Part shown: piece after piece, positions 45,155-46,483 of the stretch
How positions within the stretch are numbered: the stretch's first letter is position 1
Layout: every line of letters begins with the position of its first letter
Assembly (NCBI GenBank): GCA_016235585.1
Contig: JACRJY010000130.1
Coordinates: 1 to 46,483, forward strand
Reading direction: 5' to 3'
Source: Verrucomicrobiota bacterium
GTDB taxonomy: Bacteria; Verrucomicrobiota; Verrucomicrobiia; Limisphaerales; JACRJY01
DNA length: 46,483 nt
The notes under the pieces: model-generated
Database searches by the model: none
Told to the model about the DNA's origin: nothing
The model's input: only the letters and a program-made list of their open reading frames with translations
Made by a program: the position numbers and the translations under genes

Positions 45155-45241
45155 GTATTCAGTATCCAGTGTTCAGTATTCAGTGACTGGAACGAGCGCC
45201 CGTTGCGCCGGACTGAACACCGAACACTGGAGACTGAACAC
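45155..45241. repeat. Foldback repeat between modB and modC
   Basis: The left arm (45155-45184) and the right arm (45212-45241) are inverse copies of 30 bases that match at 26 positions. Each arm consists of a degenerate CAGTGTTCAGTATTC-type unit repeated about twice. The unique spacer is 27 bases. It lies between the modB stop and the modC ribosome site, so the transcript could form a long stem there. Confidence 0.8.
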
Positions 45242-45245
45242 TTCT

Positions 45246-46028
45246 TCATACCTCTTCCCCCATCCACTTCACCGCCGCGAGCACAACGATGGCGCAGACC
45301 ACCATCAGCAGGCTTACGGCCACGGCGGCCTCCAGGTTGCCGACGCTCAACTCCAGCCAAACGGTCGTCGGCAGCACTTCGGTCTTCATGCGCGTCGCGC
45401 CGGCGAAGACGAGGATGGGGCCAAACTCGCCGAGGCTCCGCGCCCACGCCACGCTCGCGGCGGCGAACATCCCGCGCCGCGCCGCCGGCAGCGTCACGAG
45501 CCACACTGCCCGCGCGCGCGTGCAGCCGAGCGTCATCGCCACGTCCTCGGGCCGCGAGGAGAGGTGGTCGAACGTGTGCCGCATCGTGCGCACCGCGAAC
45601 GCCGCGCCGATGGTGAATTGCGCCAGCACCACGCCATAGACCGTGTAGGTGAACGTCACCGTGGTGGACTCGATGAACTTGCCGAAACCCGTTTGAAACA
45701 GGATGAGCAGGCACAACCCCATGACCATTGGCGGAAGCACAATTGGGATGTCCAGCGCCGCCTCGACCCAGTGTTTGCCGGGAAAACGCGCGCGCGCCAG
45801 CAGGTAACCCACCGGCACCGCGAGCAGCAGCGACAGCAGCGCCGTGACCGTGCAGGTGATGAGGCTGAGAAAAATGGAGTGCTGGATTTCCCGTTTGCCG
45901 AGCGCCTCGATGAGTTTTCCAGGCGTGGTGTAGCCCGCGGTCGCCACGAGCATCGCCACGAGGAAAAGCAGATACAGCCCCGCGACCACCGCGAGCGAGA
46001 GCCAGAAGGGCGAGACGCGCAGCTTCAT
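45246..46028 (-). CDS. modB: Molybdate-type ABC transporter permease
   Basis: A 260-residue inner-membrane permease with about six hydrophobic segments. The binding-protein-dependent transport signature (EAA loop) reads EDVAMTLGCTRARAVWLVTL followed by ...SVAWARSLGEFGPILVFAG, close to ModB. ATG 46028 (MKLRVSPFWLSLAVV) is chosen; it overlaps the modA stop by four bases (ATGA), which fixes the start. The frame is open further to 46136 but that stretch is inside modA. Transport is for molybdate or a similar oxyanion; selectivity is inferred from context. Confidence 0.88.
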   Translation of the reverse strand: MKLRVSPFWLSLAVVAGLYLLFLVAMLVATAGYTTPGKLIEALGKREIQHSIFLSLITCTVTALLSLLLAVPVGYLLARARFPGKHWVEAALDIPIVLPPMVMGLCLLILFQTGFGKFIESTTVTFTYTVYGVVLAQFTIGAAFAVRTMRHTFDHLSSRPEDVAMTLGCTRARAVWLVTLPAARRGMFAAASVAWARSLGEFGPILVFAGATRMKTEVLPTTVWLELSVGNLEAAVAVSLLMVVCAIVVLAAVKWMGEEV

Positions 46029-46483
46029 TTCCCCTTCGGCACCGGCGGCGTCGCGCCTTCGACGTTTTCGCCGCCCTTCAACCACTCGGGCACGACGATG
46101 TCCTTGCTCTTCATCGCCGGCTCGTTGCCGCGCCATTGGAAACCGGCCTGCTCGAACTCGCCGCGATTGGCTTTCAGAAAATCCAGCAGCCGCGTCGCGA
46201 GCTGGCGGTTCGGCGAATCCTTCCGCACGGCGAAGGGTTGAATCGCCTTCGCGCCCGCGTGCTGGATGGGAAAAAACTCGATGTGCTCCGACTGCGGCGC
46301 CGCGTTGACGCGATAAACGATGGCGGCTTCCAGTCCGCCCGCGCGCATCTGGTTGATGAGAAAATCCGCCGTTGGCACCTGCACCGCCACGTTCTTGGTG
46401 ACCGAATCCAACAAGCCCGACGATTTAAGCATCCCCTTGGTCATATACCCCAGCGTCGATTGCATCGCGTTGCACAGCCCCAC
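46025..46483 (-). CDS. modA: Molybdate-type substrate-binding protein, C-terminal part (runs off right edge)
   Basis: The last 152 or so residues of a periplasmic solute-binding protein; the N-terminus and signal lie beyond the window edge. Recognisable parts are NAMQSTLGYMTKGMLKSSGL, AAIVYRVNAAP, IQPFAVRKDSPNRQLATRLL and FQWRG, as in molybdate/tungstate-binding proteins. The tail is unusually Pro/Gly-rich (ending ATPPVPKGK). The stop overlaps the modB start by four bases. Whether the ligand is molybdate or tungstate cannot be told from this part. Confidence 0.78.
   Translation of the reverse strand: MGLCNAMQSTLGYMTKGMLKSSGLLDSVTKNVAVQVPTADFLINQMRAGGLEAAIVYRVNAAPQSEHIEFFPIQHAGAKAIQPFAVRKDSPNRQLATRLLDFLKANRGEFEQAGFQWRGNEPAMKSKDIVVPEWLKGGENVEGATPPVPKGK

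Overview
The window looks like a chromosomal segment of a GC-rich member of the Verrucomicrobiota, of the Pedosphaera/Limisphaera type, or a close relative in the PVC group. The evidence is the combination of DUF1501, DUF1549/DUF1553 and planctomycete-type cytochrome c proteins, a type I sulfatase, ThuA-like and DUF3299 proteins, and a secreted repeat protein ending in the FYRL-type C-terminus common in Verrucomicrobia. This assignment is inferred from protein families; no rRNA gene is present.

Layout. 1-1058: the start of rpsA (minus, runs off the left edge), preceded by tRNA-Ser(GGA). 1267-5457: small SRP RNA, dnaX, a lower-GC insert gene, ybaB, recR and a HAD phosphatase. This tRNA-Ser / SRP RNA / dnaX / ybaB / recR order resembles the Firmicutes arrangement. 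5523-7766: a His-rich lipoprotein, a DUF3299 protein and a ThuA-like protein. 7952-8905: deoC (minus). 9028-18746: a sulfatase followed by a four-gene exported cluster (DUF1501, a two-PPC-domain protein, DUF1549/DUF1553, cytochrome-WD40). 18779-22895: an amidohydrolase and a 1073-residue surface protein (minus). 22965-26681: three CNNM/CorC-type membrane proteins (minus). 26940-31092: a Sel1-repeat protein divergent from clpC. 31239-35804: a second cytochrome-DUF1549-DUF1553 plus DUF1501 pair. 35811-40307: TPR lipoprotein, CvpA-like protein and dnaG (minus). 40338-43705: DUF362 protein and a ceramidase-like protein with a LamG tail. 43710-46483: a molybdate-type ABC transporter (modA partial, modB, modC) coupled to a divergent ThiF/MoeB-like protein (minus, runs off the right edge).

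Housekeeping genes (rpsA, dnaX, recR, dnaG, clpC, SRP RNA) alternate with lineage-specific exported proteins. The two DUF1501/DUF1549 clusters share heme-binding CXXCH motifs, Tat-like or Sec signals and carbohydrate/sulfatase neighbours, so they probably work in the cell envelope. Their biochemical job is not known to me.

The most unusual feature is the density of short foldback repeats. Four intergenic sites inside gene runs (1373-1454, 4106-4200, 25321-25461, 45155-45241) carry degenerate tandem arrays of about 7-15 bp arranged as inverted arms around a unique spacer. Their sequences are mutually unrelated but their architecture is shared. In addition there is a 196-bp element with 33-35-bp terminal inverted repeats and two internal hairpins (26743-26938), a nested cruciform (6720-6791), a three-hairpin palindrome translated in frame inside dnaX (2616-2683), and two short tandem arrays translated in frame inside a DUF1549 protein. 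I saw no CRISPR array, prophage or transposase gene.
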